Origin: JBBRMY01 sp038230595
Lineage (GTDB): Bacteria; Bacteroidota; Ignavibacteria; Tepidaquicellales; Tepidaquicellaceae
Reading direction: 5' to 3'
Length of the DNA: 64,000 bases
NCBI GenBank assembly: GCA_038230595.1
Contig: JBBRMY010000001.1
Span: 1-64,000, forward strand
The position numbers were made by a program, and so were the translations under genes. This document shows, in pieces, positions 53,555 through 62,607 of this stretch. Below the pieces are notes generated by a model. That model worked only from the letters and a program-made list of their open reading frames with translations, did not search any database and had not been told where the DNA came from. Numbering within the stretch: the first letter of the stretch is position 1; every line of letters begins with the position of its first letter.

Positions 53555-53559
53555 AAAAA

Positions 53560-54354
53560 ATGGAATTAGAAAAAATATTAAATACAATTGAAGAAGCAAA
53601 TTTAAACAGTGAGCGTTTCTCCAGAAGAAATGCTTTAAAGCATGCCGGCAATACAGGATTAAAAATTGCTTTGGCAGCTGTTCCGGCCGCTCTTGCATCA
53701 GTGCTTTCTAAAAAAGCTTATGCATTCACTGACCCTACAATTGTAGATGTACTCAATTTTGCTTTAACTCTTGAGTATCTTGAATCCAAATTTTATGTAA
53801 TGGGTTTAAATTCAGGAATAATACCTGCGGCGGACCAGGCAGTATTTACGCAGATAGCAAATCATGAAGCCTCGCATGTAACTTTTTTATTTAATACCAT
53901 AGAAGGTATCCAGGGAGGCGCTGCGATAAGCTCACCTGTTTTTGATTTTACGGCAGGCGGAACTTATCCGGATGTATTCACAAATTATCAAACCTTCCTT
54001 GCGCTTTCTCAGTCTTTTGAAGATCTTGGTGTAAGAGCTTATAAAGGTCAGGCAGTCAGTTCTGCATTAAGAGCTAATCCTGGTGTTTTAACTGCTGCCC
54101 TTTCAATACATTCAGTTGAAGCAAGGCATGCAGCAGAAGTAAGAAAGATCAGAGGTTTAAAAGGGTGGATAACTAATGCCGATGCTTCCGGTTTGCCGCC
54201 TGCAATTTATGCAGGAGAAGATAATGTTGTTCAGGGAGGAATTGATGTAACAACTATTTCACAAATTACTGTAAATCAGATTACAGAAGCTTTTGATGAG
54301 CCGCTTTCAATGAATCAGGTATTAACTATAGCATCACCTTTTATTGTTTCATAG
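53560..54354 (+). CDS. Ferritin-like (Ferritin_2) protein with Tat signal
   Basis: 264 residues. N-terminal SRRNALKHAG fits a twin-arginine signal, followed by a hydrophobic core and AYAF cleavage site. Ferritin-like helices carry LTLEYLESKFY, NHEASHVTFL and VEARHAAEVRKI (ExxE/ExxH ligands). Paralogue of the preceding gene and in the same unit (21 bp gap). Tat export suggests folding with metal in the cytoplasm before secretion. Confidence 0.87.
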   Translation: MELEKILNTIEEANLNSERFSRRNALKHAGNTGLKIALAAVPAALASVLSKKAYAFTDPTIVDVLNFALTLEYLESKFYVMGLNSGIIPAADQAVFTQIANHEASHVTFLFNTIEGIQGGAAISSPVFDFTAGGTYPDVFTNYQTFLALSQSFEDLGVRAYKGQAVSSALRANPGVLTAALSIHSVEARHAAEVRKIRGLKGWITNADASGLPPAIYAGEDNVVQGGIDVTTISQITVNQITEAFDEPLSMNQVLTIASPFIVS

Positions 54355-54381
54355 GTTTAATTGCAGAAAAAAAATAATCAG

Positions 54382-54410
54382 CTCCGCGAATTCTATTTGC
54401 GGAGTTTTTT
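54382..54410 (+). terminator. Terminator of the ferritin-like pair
   Basis: CTCCGC ... GCGGAG stem with an 11-nt loop followed by T6. Confidence 0.85.
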
Positions 54411-54458
54411 ATTTATATAAAGGATATTTTGTACCTGTGAATTAAAACACCTTATCTA

Positions 54459-55106
54459 TTGAAACTAAATTTATTATTTGGAATAATATTATCTGCAATT
54501 GTCCTTCAGGGATGCTCATATAAAACATCAAAATGGTTCAAGGATTACAAGCAGTACAAATGCAATCTGGTTAAAGCTGAAGAAAAAACAAGAGAAGATT
54601 CAGTAAAGACCATTACTCCGCTTTATAATGAAAAAAAAGAAATTGAGAACCGCCTTAACCAGATCGATCCGAAAAGACGTGATGATATAAACAAAATAAA
54701 AGCAGATATTGCAAAGAGAGATTCAATTTCAAAAGCTGAAACCAAAAAGCTGAGTGCAGAGCTTGAAAAGCTTCCTGCAGGAAATGATGTTGAAAAGAAA
54801 AAAATTAATGATAAGATCGCAGATCTGGATCTTAAGAATATTAACAATCAGAAATATTTAGAAAATAAAATAAAAGCAATTGAGACTGAGTTGCAAAAAT
54901 CTCCGGAATATAAAAAAACATCTGAAGAAATAAAAGCAAAGTCACAGCTGATAAAGCAGAGAAGCGAAGAGAACAGGTCAAAGAGCTGGCAGAAAGTAAA
55001 AAAGAATCAGTCAGAGATCCTGAAAATGATGAAGGAAAAGCCGGAGATGCCTGATGATGAGTTTAAAAAGAAATTAAAGGAAGCTGATGACAATCCCTGT
55101 GATTGA
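54459..55106 (+). CDS. Coiled-coil lipoprotein, TTG start
   Basis: 215 residues starting with TTG at 54459 directly before a lipoprotein signal (LLFGIILSAIVLQGC, Cys19 in LQGC). The rest is almost entirely Lys/Glu-rich helical coiled coil with EKKKINDKIADLDLKN-type heptads, ending NPCD. No enzymatic motif. Probably a periplasmic structural or tether protein. Confidence 0.75.
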   Translation: MKLNLLFGIILSAIVLQGCSYKTSKWFKDYKQYKCNLVKAEEKTREDSVKTITPLYNEKKEIENRLNQIDPKRRDDINKIKADIAKRDSISKAETKKLSAELEKLPAGNDVEKKKINDKIADLDLKNINNQKYLENKIKAIETELQKSPEYKKTSEEIKAKSQLIKQRSEENRSKSWQKVKKNQSEILKMMKEKPEMPDDEFKKKLKEADDNPCD

Positions 55107-55111
55107 TCATC

Positions 55112-55942
55112 TTAAATGAAATTTAACATCAGTTCAATAGCTTTTTCGAATTGAAGTGTTGTCCCGCCGTAAGGATGTACGCATCCGAAAGTATGTCCGG
55201 TGTTCGGTATAAGTTCAAAGACTTTATTATTCTTTGAGCCTGTATTGAAAAGAGTATCTGAAGAAGAATAATCAACTGAAATATCCTGATCACCGTGAAT
55301 CAGCAAAACAGGAATGTCAATTTTGCCCATAGCTTTTTCAATATCAAGCCTCTCATAATTTTTTTCCAGGTCTTCTATCAAAACATAATTCTGTATCATC
55401 ATCTGGTTAGTTCTTGAATTCAAGACTTCAAAGTAACCCTGTTCCTTCCATTTTTTTAGTAGTCCATGACTGTATCTCCAAAACGTGCTTACAGTTGATA
55501 GCGTTATAAGCTTTTTTACTCTTTTATCTTCGGCAGTTTTGAGGATTGAAATTCCTCCTCCCCGGGAATGTCCTATCAGAACAAGTTTACTAAAGTCATA
55601 ATTGTATGATCCGGAATATTTTTCAAAATGATCAATAACACATCCGAGATCATTCAGTTCTTTTGAAAAAGTATTATCAGCAAATCTTTCAAGCCGTGAA
55701 AAATCTGTCATATCATTTTCATTTTCACCGGTACCGTTAAAAGTAAAATTAAAACTGACAGCAAAATTTCCAGCAGCAGCAATTCTATCCATCATATATG
55801 GGAAGCAGCCCCAGTCTTTAAAACCTTTGAAGCCATGTGAAAAAATAACCAGCGGAATATTCTTTAGTTCATCTTTATATCGTAGATCAGTATTTATTAT
55901 TGCGTTCTCTTCACTGAGTATTCTTATTTTTTCAAGCTTCAT
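55112..55942 (-). CDS. Alpha/beta hydrolase
   Basis: 276 residues. Nucleophile elbow LIGHSRGGG (near residue 125), oxyanion region VIFSHGFKGFKDW, an acid in LLIHGDQDISVDY and the His in NTGHTFG. Typical of dienelactone hydrolase/acyl-esterase-like enzymes. No signal peptide. Convergent with the coiled-coil lipoprotein, 5 bp apart; yqgE starts upstream. Confidence 0.88.
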   Translation of the reverse strand: MKLEKIRILSEENAIINTDLRYKDELKNIPLVIFSHGFKGFKDWGCFPYMMDRIAAAGNFAVSFNFTFNGTGENENDMTDFSRLERFADNTFSKELNDLGCVIDHFEKYSGSYNYDFSKLVLIGHSRGGGISILKTAEDKRVKKLITLSTVSTFWRYSHGLLKKWKEQGYFEVLNSRTNQMMIQNYVLIEDLEKNYERLDIEKAMGKIDIPVLLIHGDQDISVDYSSSDTLFNTGSKNNKVFELIPNTGHTFGCVHPYGGTTLQFEKAIELMLNFI

Positions 55943-55961
55943 TTAATATTTTATTTCTGAT

Positions 55962-56522
55962 TTAGTTCAATGATGGATCAATTGGAAACGTAGAGATTAG
56001 CTTATACTTTGAACCCATAGTTTTTAAAATATCAGTCCAGAGGTCATCATAGTCTTTGCTGAATATAAATTCAGGCTTGGAGTCTGCAACTATCCATGAT
56101 TCGGATTTCATTTCTTCTTCAAGCTGACCTTCTGTCCAGCCGCAATACCCGGCAACGAACAATACATCGCTATCATCTATTTTGTTAAGCATAATATGCT
56201 CTTTAAGAGAATCAAAGCTTCCACCCCAGTAAACACCTTTTGCAACTTCAACGCTGTTTTCAATATCAGCAGCTTTGTGCAAAAACTGAACTGTGTTTGG
56301 CTGTACAGGTCCACCCAGTAAAACTGGAGCATCGAATTCAGGAAAATCTTCTACAAGCTCTTTTAATTTTATATCGGTGAATCTGTTTATAATAAAGCCG
56401 AATGAACCCTGACTATTATGCTCACATATAAGTATCACAGCTCTTTTGAAGTTGGGATCTCCCATGAAAGGCTCTGCGAGCAGGAGCCTCCCTTTATTAA
56501 CTTTTCTAGGGTCTTTTTTCAT
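55962..56522 (-). CDS. YqgE/AlgH family protein
   Basis: 186 residues with family motifs GRLLLAEPFMGDPNFKRAVILICEHN, GSFGFIINR, LLGGPVQPNTVQFLH and VAGYCGWTEGQLEEEM. Conserved small protein of unresolved function. Upstream of the hydrolase by 19 bp. Confidence 0.92.
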   Translation of the reverse strand: MKKDPRKVNKGRLLLAEPFMGDPNFKRAVILICEHNSQGSFGFIINRFTDIKLKELVEDFPEFDAPVLLGGPVQPNTVQFLHKAADIENSVEVAKGVYWGGSFDSLKEHIMLNKIDDSDVLFVAGYCGWTEGQLEEEMKSESWIVADSKPEFIFSKDYDDLWTDILKTMGSKYKLISTFPIDPSLN

Positions 56523-56680
56523 AATTCAATATTATAAATATACACGCAAAGTGCATTAAAAAGCAATATTACGATCTATCTATATAACAATGCAAAGGAT
56601 ATAAATAGTTTTAAAATTTTTAACATTCTTTAATAAATCATTTTAATTCCAATATAGTATATATACATTTCGTTTAAGAT

Positions 56681-57862
56681 ATGGATAACTCAAACGAACC
56701 AAAGATAATAATTCCTGCCTGTAAGCATTTCACCGGATATAAGCCATGCGTCTCATATAAAAATTGTCTTCTTGAAGGGTGCCAGTTCGAGGATGAAATG
56801 CACAGATCAGGCACACGGATATTAATTACTTCCCTTCAATCTGAAGGAAATATTTTACGGAATACTACTGTATTAAGATCAATTAAAAAGCAATATCCTG
56901 TCAGCACAATAAGCTGGATACTTCCTGAAGCTTCTTCGAAAATTCTATTTAACAATACTCTCATAGATAATATTTTTTTCTGGAATGAGGAACAGAGAAT
57001 GGTTGTAAGAAATATGGAATTTGATATTTTATATAACCCTGATAAATCACCTCATGCATGCGCATTTGCCAATGAAGTGAATGCGAAGCAAAAATACGGG
57101 TTCCTTTTAAATCCGGATGGGAATATAATACCTGCAAACAATGGTTCTGTTTATAATTATAACCTTGGTATCGATGATGAGCTCCGCTTCAGAAAAAATG
57201 ATAAGACGATGCAGGAGATCATCCATGAAACTTTTGAGTTGCCATATTTTAAAAATGAATATGTTTTTAATTTTACAGCGGAAGAGCTGGAATTTATTTC
57301 CAATTATAAAAAGCAGAATAAGTATGATGAAAATAAATTCTATGTCGGTTTTAATACCGGATGCTCGAAAGTTTATCCGAATAAAAAAATGACTGTTGAG
57401 CAGCATGTGATGATGATAGAGGAACTGGTTAAATTTGACAGGCTGAAATTGGTTCTCACCGGAGGAAAGGATGATACAGAAAGAAATCTTCAGATCTATA
57501 ATCTGCTTAGCAAGGAAACTCAAAAGCTTGTATTATATACTCCTACTAATCTTGGAATACGTAATGGCGCAAGCTTTATGAGCCTGTGCGATGTTGTTAT
57601 CACCGGGGAAAGCTATGGAATGCATTTAGCTATTGCATTGAAAAAAATGGTAATAGTATGGTTCGGTGTATCTCCTCCGCAGGAGATCGAGCTTTATGGC
57701 AGGGGAGAAAGGCTTATACCTTTTGGTCTAGATTGTCATCCCTGCATGAAGCAAGCCTGTCCTTACAATCTTGAATGCATTGAAACAATCGACCTGAAAA
57801 AAATTACCGACCTGGTAAAAAAATACTCTCTTCTAAAGCCTTACGTGAATATAAATAATTAA
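56681..57862 (+). CDS. GT9-family (heptosyltransferase-like) glycosyltransferase
   Basis: 393 residues. The GT-B core shows ILITSLQSEGNILRNTTVL (first Rossmann), FYVGFNTGCSKVYPNK, VLTGGKDD and the sugar-nucleotide region DVVITGESYGMHLAIALKK. Two Cys clusters flank the core: N-terminal C14, C23, C29, C34 (CKHFTGYKPC...CLLEGC) and C-terminal CHPCMKQACPYNLEC. The N-terminal cluster occurs in a GT9 subgroup and may bind a metal. Role in LPS core or other glycan; donor unknown. Single gene. Confidence 0.85.
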   Translation: MDNSNEPKIIIPACKHFTGYKPCVSYKNCLLEGCQFEDEMHRSGTRILITSLQSEGNILRNTTVLRSIKKQYPVSTISWILPEASSKILFNNTLIDNIFFWNEEQRMVVRNMEFDILYNPDKSPHACAFANEVNAKQKYGFLLNPDGNIIPANNGSVYNYNLGIDDELRFRKNDKTMQEIIHETFELPYFKNEYVFNFTAEELEFISNYKKQNKYDENKFYVGFNTGCSKVYPNKKMTVEQHVMMIEELVKFDRLKLVLTGGKDDTERNLQIYNLLSKETQKLVLYTPTNLGIRNGASFMSLCDVVITGESYGMHLAIALKKMVIVWFGVSPPQEIELYGRGERLIPFGLDCHPCMKQACPYNLECIETIDLKKITDLVKKYSLLKPYVNINN

Positions 57863-57912
57863 TATTATATTCGAATTTTAAGCAGACCCTTTTCTGATTC
57901 CTAAAATTATAA

Positions 57913-58461
57913 TTATTTTTTCGCAGAAGGATCAACAGCATTTTCCAAGTTTACTGAAAAATCGGTTTGATGATGAACTAATTTCCACTGACCGCCGATA
58001 AGTTGAAATATGTTTGTTGCACGGTGACTGACTGAAACCGGCTTACCATCAGCACTCATATTCTCACCTACTTCATTGCATACAGTGTAGCCCATATTTG
58101 TTCCGGCATAAACATGCAGATCCTTGCAAATTATCTTGCCATCGAATTTCATTGCTGCTTCTTTTTTGAATTCTGCTCTTACACTATCCCAGCCGGTTAG
58201 TCGTCCACCAAAAGGACCCATGTCAGTAATATTATCTGAGTGTAACCAAAGAGCATTCATTGGATCAAGATTGCCTTTGAACATTGCATTAAGTGCAGAG
58301 TAAAGAGAATCATTTGCAACGCGGAGATCTTGTTTGATCTTTGCCTCTTCTTTTAAAACTTCTTCTAGTGTCGTTGTATCGCTTTTGGTCTCCAATCTTT
58401 TATTGCATCCTGAAAATATAAAAACCACTGCTAAAAGAAGTATTATAATTGAGTTTTTCAT
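57913..58461 (-). CDS. NTF2-like (SnoaL/DUF4440) lipoprotein
   Basis: 182 residues from the ATG at 58461, giving a clean lipoprotein signal ending in FSGCNK; the ATG 21 bp further out adds a short tail overlapping the next gene. The soluble part has the NTF2-like pattern ALNAMFKGNLDPMNALW...GPFGGRLTGWDSV and ends with GGQWKLVHHQTDFS. Secreted SnoaL-like enzyme or binding protein. Confidence 0.8.
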   Translation of the reverse strand: MKNSIIILLLAVVFIFSGCNKRLETKSDTTTLEEVLKEEAKIKQDLRVANDSLYSALNAMFKGNLDPMNALWLHSDNITDMGPFGGRLTGWDSVRAEFKKEAAMKFDGKIICKDLHVYAGTNMGYTVCNEVGENMSADGKPVSVSHRATNIFQLIGGQWKLVHHQTDFSVNLENAVDPSAKK

Positions 58462-58481
58462 TTTTAAAAGTTTATACTGCA

Positions 58482-59009
58482 TTAGTAATTTTTTCGTGAT
58501 GGAAGCTTTGGATCCATAATTTTGTGAGCACTTTCAGCTCCGCAGACTGGAAGTCCTTTTGGATCGAGCAATCCGACCTGTACGAGTACACTTGCCTGAT
58601 CCCAATAAATATGCTCGTGAGAAATCTTATTGTCTTTGAATCCGACAAGTGCAATAAGTGCGATCTCAACGAATTTACCTGTAGGAGCAATGCCCGGAAG
58701 AAGCCAGTCAATGGTAACTGAATGCGTAAAGCTAATGACAAGTTCGTCGACTATCTGATTATCACCAATTGTTTCAGAAACTTTTGTGATCTTCACATCC
58801 GGAGGGAAGAACTTTCCGACTAAATGATCTTTGTAAAATTGACGGACGCCTTCTTTACCGACACCACCTGCCATAACAGGAACATGATTTAGATGCGGAT
58901 CATCCGTCATCGTTTCCATAGTTGTTTCAAGGTCGCCGTTCAGTTCAGCATTCATATGATTACTGAAGATATCAACCATTTTTTGCTGGGTGTCTGATAA
59001 GTTATCCAT
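58482..59009 (-). CDS. SnoaL-like/ester-cyclase-type NTF2 protein
   Basis: 175 residues, NTF2 fold: VDIFSNHMNAELNGDLETTMETM, VGKEGVRQFYKDHL, and the C-terminal HEHIYWDQASVLVQVGLLDP motif typical for SnoaL-like proteins in which the WDQ segment lines the pocket. No signal peptide, in contrast to its secreted neighbour. Probably same unit as the lipoprotein downstream. Confidence 0.82.
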   Translation of the reverse strand: MDNLSDTQQKMVDIFSNHMNAELNGDLETTMETMTDDPHLNHVPVMAGGVGKEGVRQFYKDHLVGKFFPPDVKITKVSETIGDNQIVDELVISFTHSVTIDWLLPGIAPTGKFVEIALIALVGFKDNKISHEHIYWDQASVLVQVGLLDPKGLPVCGAESAHKIMDPKLPSRKNY

Positions 59010-59048
59010 GTTTGATAGGATTAAGTTTTACACACATTTCAGGATACC

Positions 59049-59714
59049 TTATTCTTTTATTAATAATAAGTTATCAAGATCCGTATTGTCAATTACAATG
59101 TCTGCGAATTCCTGTGGTTTGCATTCTTCAATATAAATTCGTGAAGCTTTATGATAACGGTTATCATATTTTTCTCTTGCAATATCTGATCCGCCAAACG
59201 ATTCAGAATCACGGTTTACACCTCTTGTTTTTGCTGTCTTAAAATCAGTCTGCAAATAGATCTTTAAGTCCCAGTATTTTCTATATGCATTTTTAAATAA
59301 ATATGATCCATCTGTTAAGATAATTGTGTCGGTATCAATCTTTATGGGATCCTCTATAAGAATGCTGTCTGTATTCATATCGTGTACTTCTTTTGTAACT
59401 TCAGGCTCTTCAAGCTGCGATGACTTTAGTACTTTTAGAACAAATTCGGATTCATTGTAGGCATCTTCATAATATCCTTTTGCGCTGTCCCGACCTTGCA
59501 TATATCGTATCCGACTTACATTATGAAAGCCATCGATTGAAACATGCACCGCTTTAAGAACATTTTGCAATAAAAAATCTGTTAAGTTTTTTGTAAAAAC
59601 AGTTTTACCTGTCCCTTCAATACCGTTCACTGCAACTCTTACAGGTTTTTTACTTATATTATGAATATCAATGATACGTTTTTTAATAATTTCAAATAAA
59701 TCTGAACTATTCAT
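59049..59714 (-). CDS. Uridine kinase-like P-loop phosphotransferase
   Basis: 221 residues with Walker A GIEGTGKT (31-38), VSIDGFHNVSR (substrate Asp), LTDGSYLF and a C-terminal RYHKASRIYIEEC. These match the uridine kinase-like/phosphoribulokinase family acting on nucleosides or similar. Convergent neighbours none; upstream is the short cupin. Confidence 0.85.
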   Translation of the reverse strand: MNSSDLFEIIKKRIIDIHNISKKPVRVAVNGIEGTGKTVFTKNLTDFLLQNVLKAVHVSIDGFHNVSRIRYMQGRDSAKGYYEDAYNESEFVLKVLKSSQLEEPEVTKEVHDMNTDSILIEDPIKIDTDTIILTDGSYLFKNAYRKYWDLKIYLQTDFKTAKTRGVNRDSESFGGSDIAREKYDNRYHKASRIYIEECKPQEFADIVIDNTDLDNLLLIKE

Positions 59715-59730
59715 TCTTCAAGGGAGAGTA

Positions 59731-59997
59731 TTAACTTTTAACTTCAACACTAATAATATGCAACTTTTTATTTCCTGTGTTTTTTAAGGCATGCGGAGAT
59801 AACGGTTCTGACCAAAGTGCTGAAGCTTCGGTAAGTGGTTTGGAAAGACCCCGTGAATCAAATATTACATTTCCTTCTGAGTCATAGCGGATTGGAGGAA
59901 TACTTGTATCTAAAACCCGCACATATTCATTTTCAAATAATAATTTATGATGCTTTGGAGCTGCTGTTAATGCATCTATTATATCAGTCATTGCCAC
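59731..59997 (-). CDS. Short cupin with an apparent internal deletion
   Basis: 88 residues: start PKHHKLLFENEYVRVLDTSIPP and end ALWSEPLSPHALKNTGNKKLHIISVEV match a ~115-residue cupin family, but the stretch between IPP and IRYDSEGN lacks the cupin His-containing metal motif and about 25 residues. There is no stop or frameshift in the DNA, so an in-frame deletion is the simplest reading. Metal binding would be lost. It stands between the kinase and the PaiB-like gene. Confidence 0.6.
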   Translation of the reverse strand: MAMTDIIDALTAAPKHHKLLFENEYVRVLDTSIPPIRYDSEGNVIFDSRGLSKPLTEASALWSEPLSPHALKNTGNKKLHIISVEVKS

Positions 59998-60018
59998 TCC
60001 CGATTATTATTTTTAATT

Positions 60019-60654
60019 CTATTTTGGAAATACATCCTTAGTCCTTTTCTCCATCTCAGCGGCGATCACTTTGCCATCTTCACTTTTTTCTTTCAGCTTT
60101 TTAATGATGTTGTGATAGCTTTCTTCATCTCTGTCCTGGCTTAACTTAAAAACATGGTTCATTTCCTTTATTTCAATTTCAAAAGCCACAATTGCCTTCA
60201 TAAGCTTTGATGTATATTCTTTTGGAAGATTGTCATAGATAGTTGCAGAACTGTCATCATAGTTTTCAAAATGCGAAGAAACTTTCCTGAGTACTTCAAT
60301 TAAAGCCTCATCATCTAAAAATCTCACAGTTCCTTTGCAATGAACACTCATATAATTCCAGGTGGAGGGTGTTTGAGGATTGCTATACCATGTACCGCTA
60401 ACATAAGTATGCTTACCTGTAAATACTACCAGTACATTAGGATTTTGCATGAATGCTTTATGATGGTCATTATTTTTCATAATATGACCTCTTAAAATTC
60501 TTCTGCCGTCATGTTCTTCAATGAAAACCGGTATCTGTGTTGCTACCGGCTTATTATCTTTATCAACTCCGGATAAAAAAGCAAAAGGATTAGAGTCTAT
60601 AAATTCTTTAATAACCTGCTCGTTTTTTTCTTTGTAATAAGGTAGATCGTACAT
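60019..60654 (-). CDS. FMN-binding PaiB-type regulator/oxidoreductase
   Basis: 211 residues. I chose the ATG at 60654 (MYDLPYYKEKNEQVIKEFIDSNPFAFL), which matches the family start; longer frames up to 60810 overlap the preceding gene. FMN-binding split-barrel features are HIMKNNDHHKAF, YVSGTWY and TWNYMSVHCKGTVRFL. PaiB proteins repress sporulation/stress genes in Bacillus; here role unknown. Confidence 0.86.
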   Translation of the reverse strand: MYDLPYYKEKNEQVIKEFIDSNPFAFLSGVDKDNKPVATQIPVFIEEHDGRRILRGHIMKNNDHHKAFMQNPNVLVVFTGKHTYVSGTWYSNPQTPSTWNYMSVHCKGTVRFLDDEALIEVLRKVSSHFENYDDSSATIYDNLPKEYTSKLMKAIVAFEIEIKEMNHVFKLSQDRDEESYHNIIKKLKEKSEDGKVIAAEMEKRTKDVFPK

Positions 60655-60670
60655 AGAGTAATATTTTGAG

Positions 60671-61180
60671 TTATTTTTTTTCTTTCCAATTAGAATATTG
60701 AATATGTGCAGGCAATGTGGAAGAATTTGATTCTCTCTTTTCAAGTTGTTCAGCCAACCACTGTACCCACTCACCATAGTTTTCTCTTTTGCTTGCTTTT
60801 CTAGATTCAAAGAAATAGTTTTTAATTCTATTCCAAAATAGAATTATCGCTCCTCCAAAAAAATTGTCAACAAGCTCTAAGCTAATTTCATGCCGGAATA
60901 CAAGATAGCCTAAACTTTCAAAGGTCCCAAACATTACAAGCAAAGAATTCATTTTCCCCCCTACATAGTCCTCAATTTCTTTTTTTGACAATTCTTCTGG
61001 GATATTAAATAAAATGTGGACTGCATCCATAAAGACGGGAGTCTGGGAAGAATTCAGCATTTGCAAAGCTGAATCTCTTGCACGCTGCTTTTTTAATTGT
61101 AAAAGCTGAATGCCTCCGAATATTCCACCTGCAAGAATTGCTGATGTAGTAAGAAGACTTAAAAATATTTGAAAATCCAT
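60671..61180 (-). CDS. Membrane-anchored DUF4760-like protein
   Basis: 169 residues, one N-terminal membrane helix (FLSLLTTSAILAGGIFGGIQLL) and a cytoplasmic helical domain (RARDSALQMLNSSQTPVFMDAV ... WNRIKNYFFESRKAS), which resembles DUF4760. No catalytic residues recognised. Single gene; downstream is the PaiB-like gene. Confidence 0.6.
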   Translation of the reverse strand: MDFQIFLSLLTTSAILAGGIFGGIQLLQLKKQRARDSALQMLNSSQTPVFMDAVHILFNIPEELSKKEIEDYVGGKMNSLLVMFGTFESLGYLVFRHEISLELVDNFFGGAIILFWNRIKNYFFESRKASKRENYGEWVQWLAEQLEKRESNSSTLPAHIQYSNWKEKK

Positions 61181-61259
61181 GATACTTTAATATTATTTTA
61201 AGCTGAGATATTTAAAATCTCTTTAGTAATATGATAGAACAAAAATATTTTATGAATTT

Positions 61260-62600
61260 TTATCTGTTATATGGATATTCATTGATCCAATGAAATCCAC
61301 GATTCATTAGAGTATATTCACTTAAATCTTTCTTTTTCATAACTGCATATACGGAATCTCCCTGGTAATTTCCTGACAAGACCATCAGATTGTCATTAGG
61401 GAATTTACAGTCAAGAATATAATCGGTTGAACGAATGTGAATAGTTGATAATATCAGTTTGTGAATTATGCTGTCAAGCTTAAAGCTATACTTAATTGGA
61501 TAATCTGCACCTGTATTAATAATCGCAGTATTGTACTGAAATGTTATTTTTTCCCACCGAGGCAGTTGGGTTGAGACCAATGTATCCCTATTAATAGCAG
61601 CAGTTGTTTCAGGAATTTTAGCGCGAAAAAAAGTCTGAGTAATATACATCCCGTTAAATGACCCTTTCGATTCATACTGTCTAATATTGTCTATGTTTTC
61701 AATAATCATGAATCCCGGAAAGCATAAAATGATAAGCGTCTTAACAGCTATTCTTGTAATTTTTGTCCATTTTTTTGTAAATTCAATTTTTTTAAAGTGA
61801 AGGTTGGATGTTCTTTGGAAAATAAAAAAATCAATCAGTTTTTTTATAAATGGAGAAACTATGAATATTGCGATCAATACTAAATGACAGGAAAAAAGCT
61901 TAACCGGGACATCATAAGAAAAATTCAGCATTACAACATTCAGCATTATTGCAATGGTGACGAGGCATCCCATTACTGTTGTTCTTCTGAAAAATAATAA
62001 TATTCCGCCCAGAATTTCACCAAATCCGGAAAAAATAGTATAGGTTTTTGAATAACCCATAAAAGTCCAGAGCAGGTTCATTGGGGTTGAATTCCCGTAT
62101 GTTTTTTCCAGCTGCCAAAAGCCGGGGGTGATAAACTGCCCTCCTACAACTTTAGCAAAGCCATAACTAAGCATATATAATGCTAAATAATACCGGGCAT
62201 ATACTATAATATAATTATAAAGTCTGGAATAATTTTTTTGTTTTCGGGTGAGAATAAAAACACCTAAAGAAACGATTAAAGCGAGTAATGAAATTGTGAC
62301 AAGACTGACATAATCAAATGTAGTGTCTCCGCTTCCTGTCATTTCTATCTTTTCAAAATTAAGTCCCAATATATTATGTCCGAGAATTAATGTAATGTTT
62401 TCAATAGCCTTTGAATATAATCCGATAATATCCTTAATAAATGGTATCTCACTTATTGGATAAGGGAACATATAGAAGAAAACATAGGAGAGAAAAAAAA
62501 GAGATATGATTTTTTTGGGTGCAGACCATTTTTCCTGACTGACCGTAATGTCTTCGTTCAGTAACTCAGAAAAACCGGAACTCAAAGTATCAACCTTCAT
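61260..62600 (-). CDS. DoxX-type polytopic membrane protein
   Basis: 446 residues. About seven to eight hydrophobic helices in the N-terminal two thirds, including the DoxX-like YYLALYMLSYGFAKVVGGQF and GFGEILGGILLFFRRT, followed by a ~130-residue soluble domain (residues 315-446). Similar long DoxX proteins occur in Bacteroidetes. Function unknown, perhaps quinone-linked. Next to the thioesterase, 7 bp. Confidence 0.72.
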   Translation of the reverse strand: MKVDTLSSGFSELLNEDITVSQEKWSAPKKIISLFFLSYVFFYMFPYPISEIPFIKDIIGLYSKAIENITLILGHNILGLNFEKIEMTGSGDTTFDYVSLVTISLLALIVSLGVFILTRKQKNYSRLYNYIIVYARYYLALYMLSYGFAKVVGGQFITPGFWQLEKTYGNSTPMNLLWTFMGYSKTYTIFSGFGEILGGILLFFRRTTVMGCLVTIAIMLNVVMLNFSYDVPVKLFSCHLVLIAIFIVSPFIKKLIDFFIFQRTSNLHFKKIEFTKKWTKITRIAVKTLIILCFPGFMIIENIDNIRQYESKGSFNGMYITQTFFRAKIPETTAAINRDTLVSTQLPRWEKITFQYNTAIINTGADYPIKYSFKLDSIIHKLILSTIHIRSTDYILDCKFPNDNLMVLSGNYQGDSVYAVMKKKDLSEYTLMNRGFHWINEYPYNR

Positions 62601-62607
62601 ATTTAAA

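Noticed and set aside
60655..60810. Longer start for the PaiB-like gene
   Set aside because: The extra 52 residues overlap the upstream gene in another frame, and the family starts at the MYDLPYY ATG.
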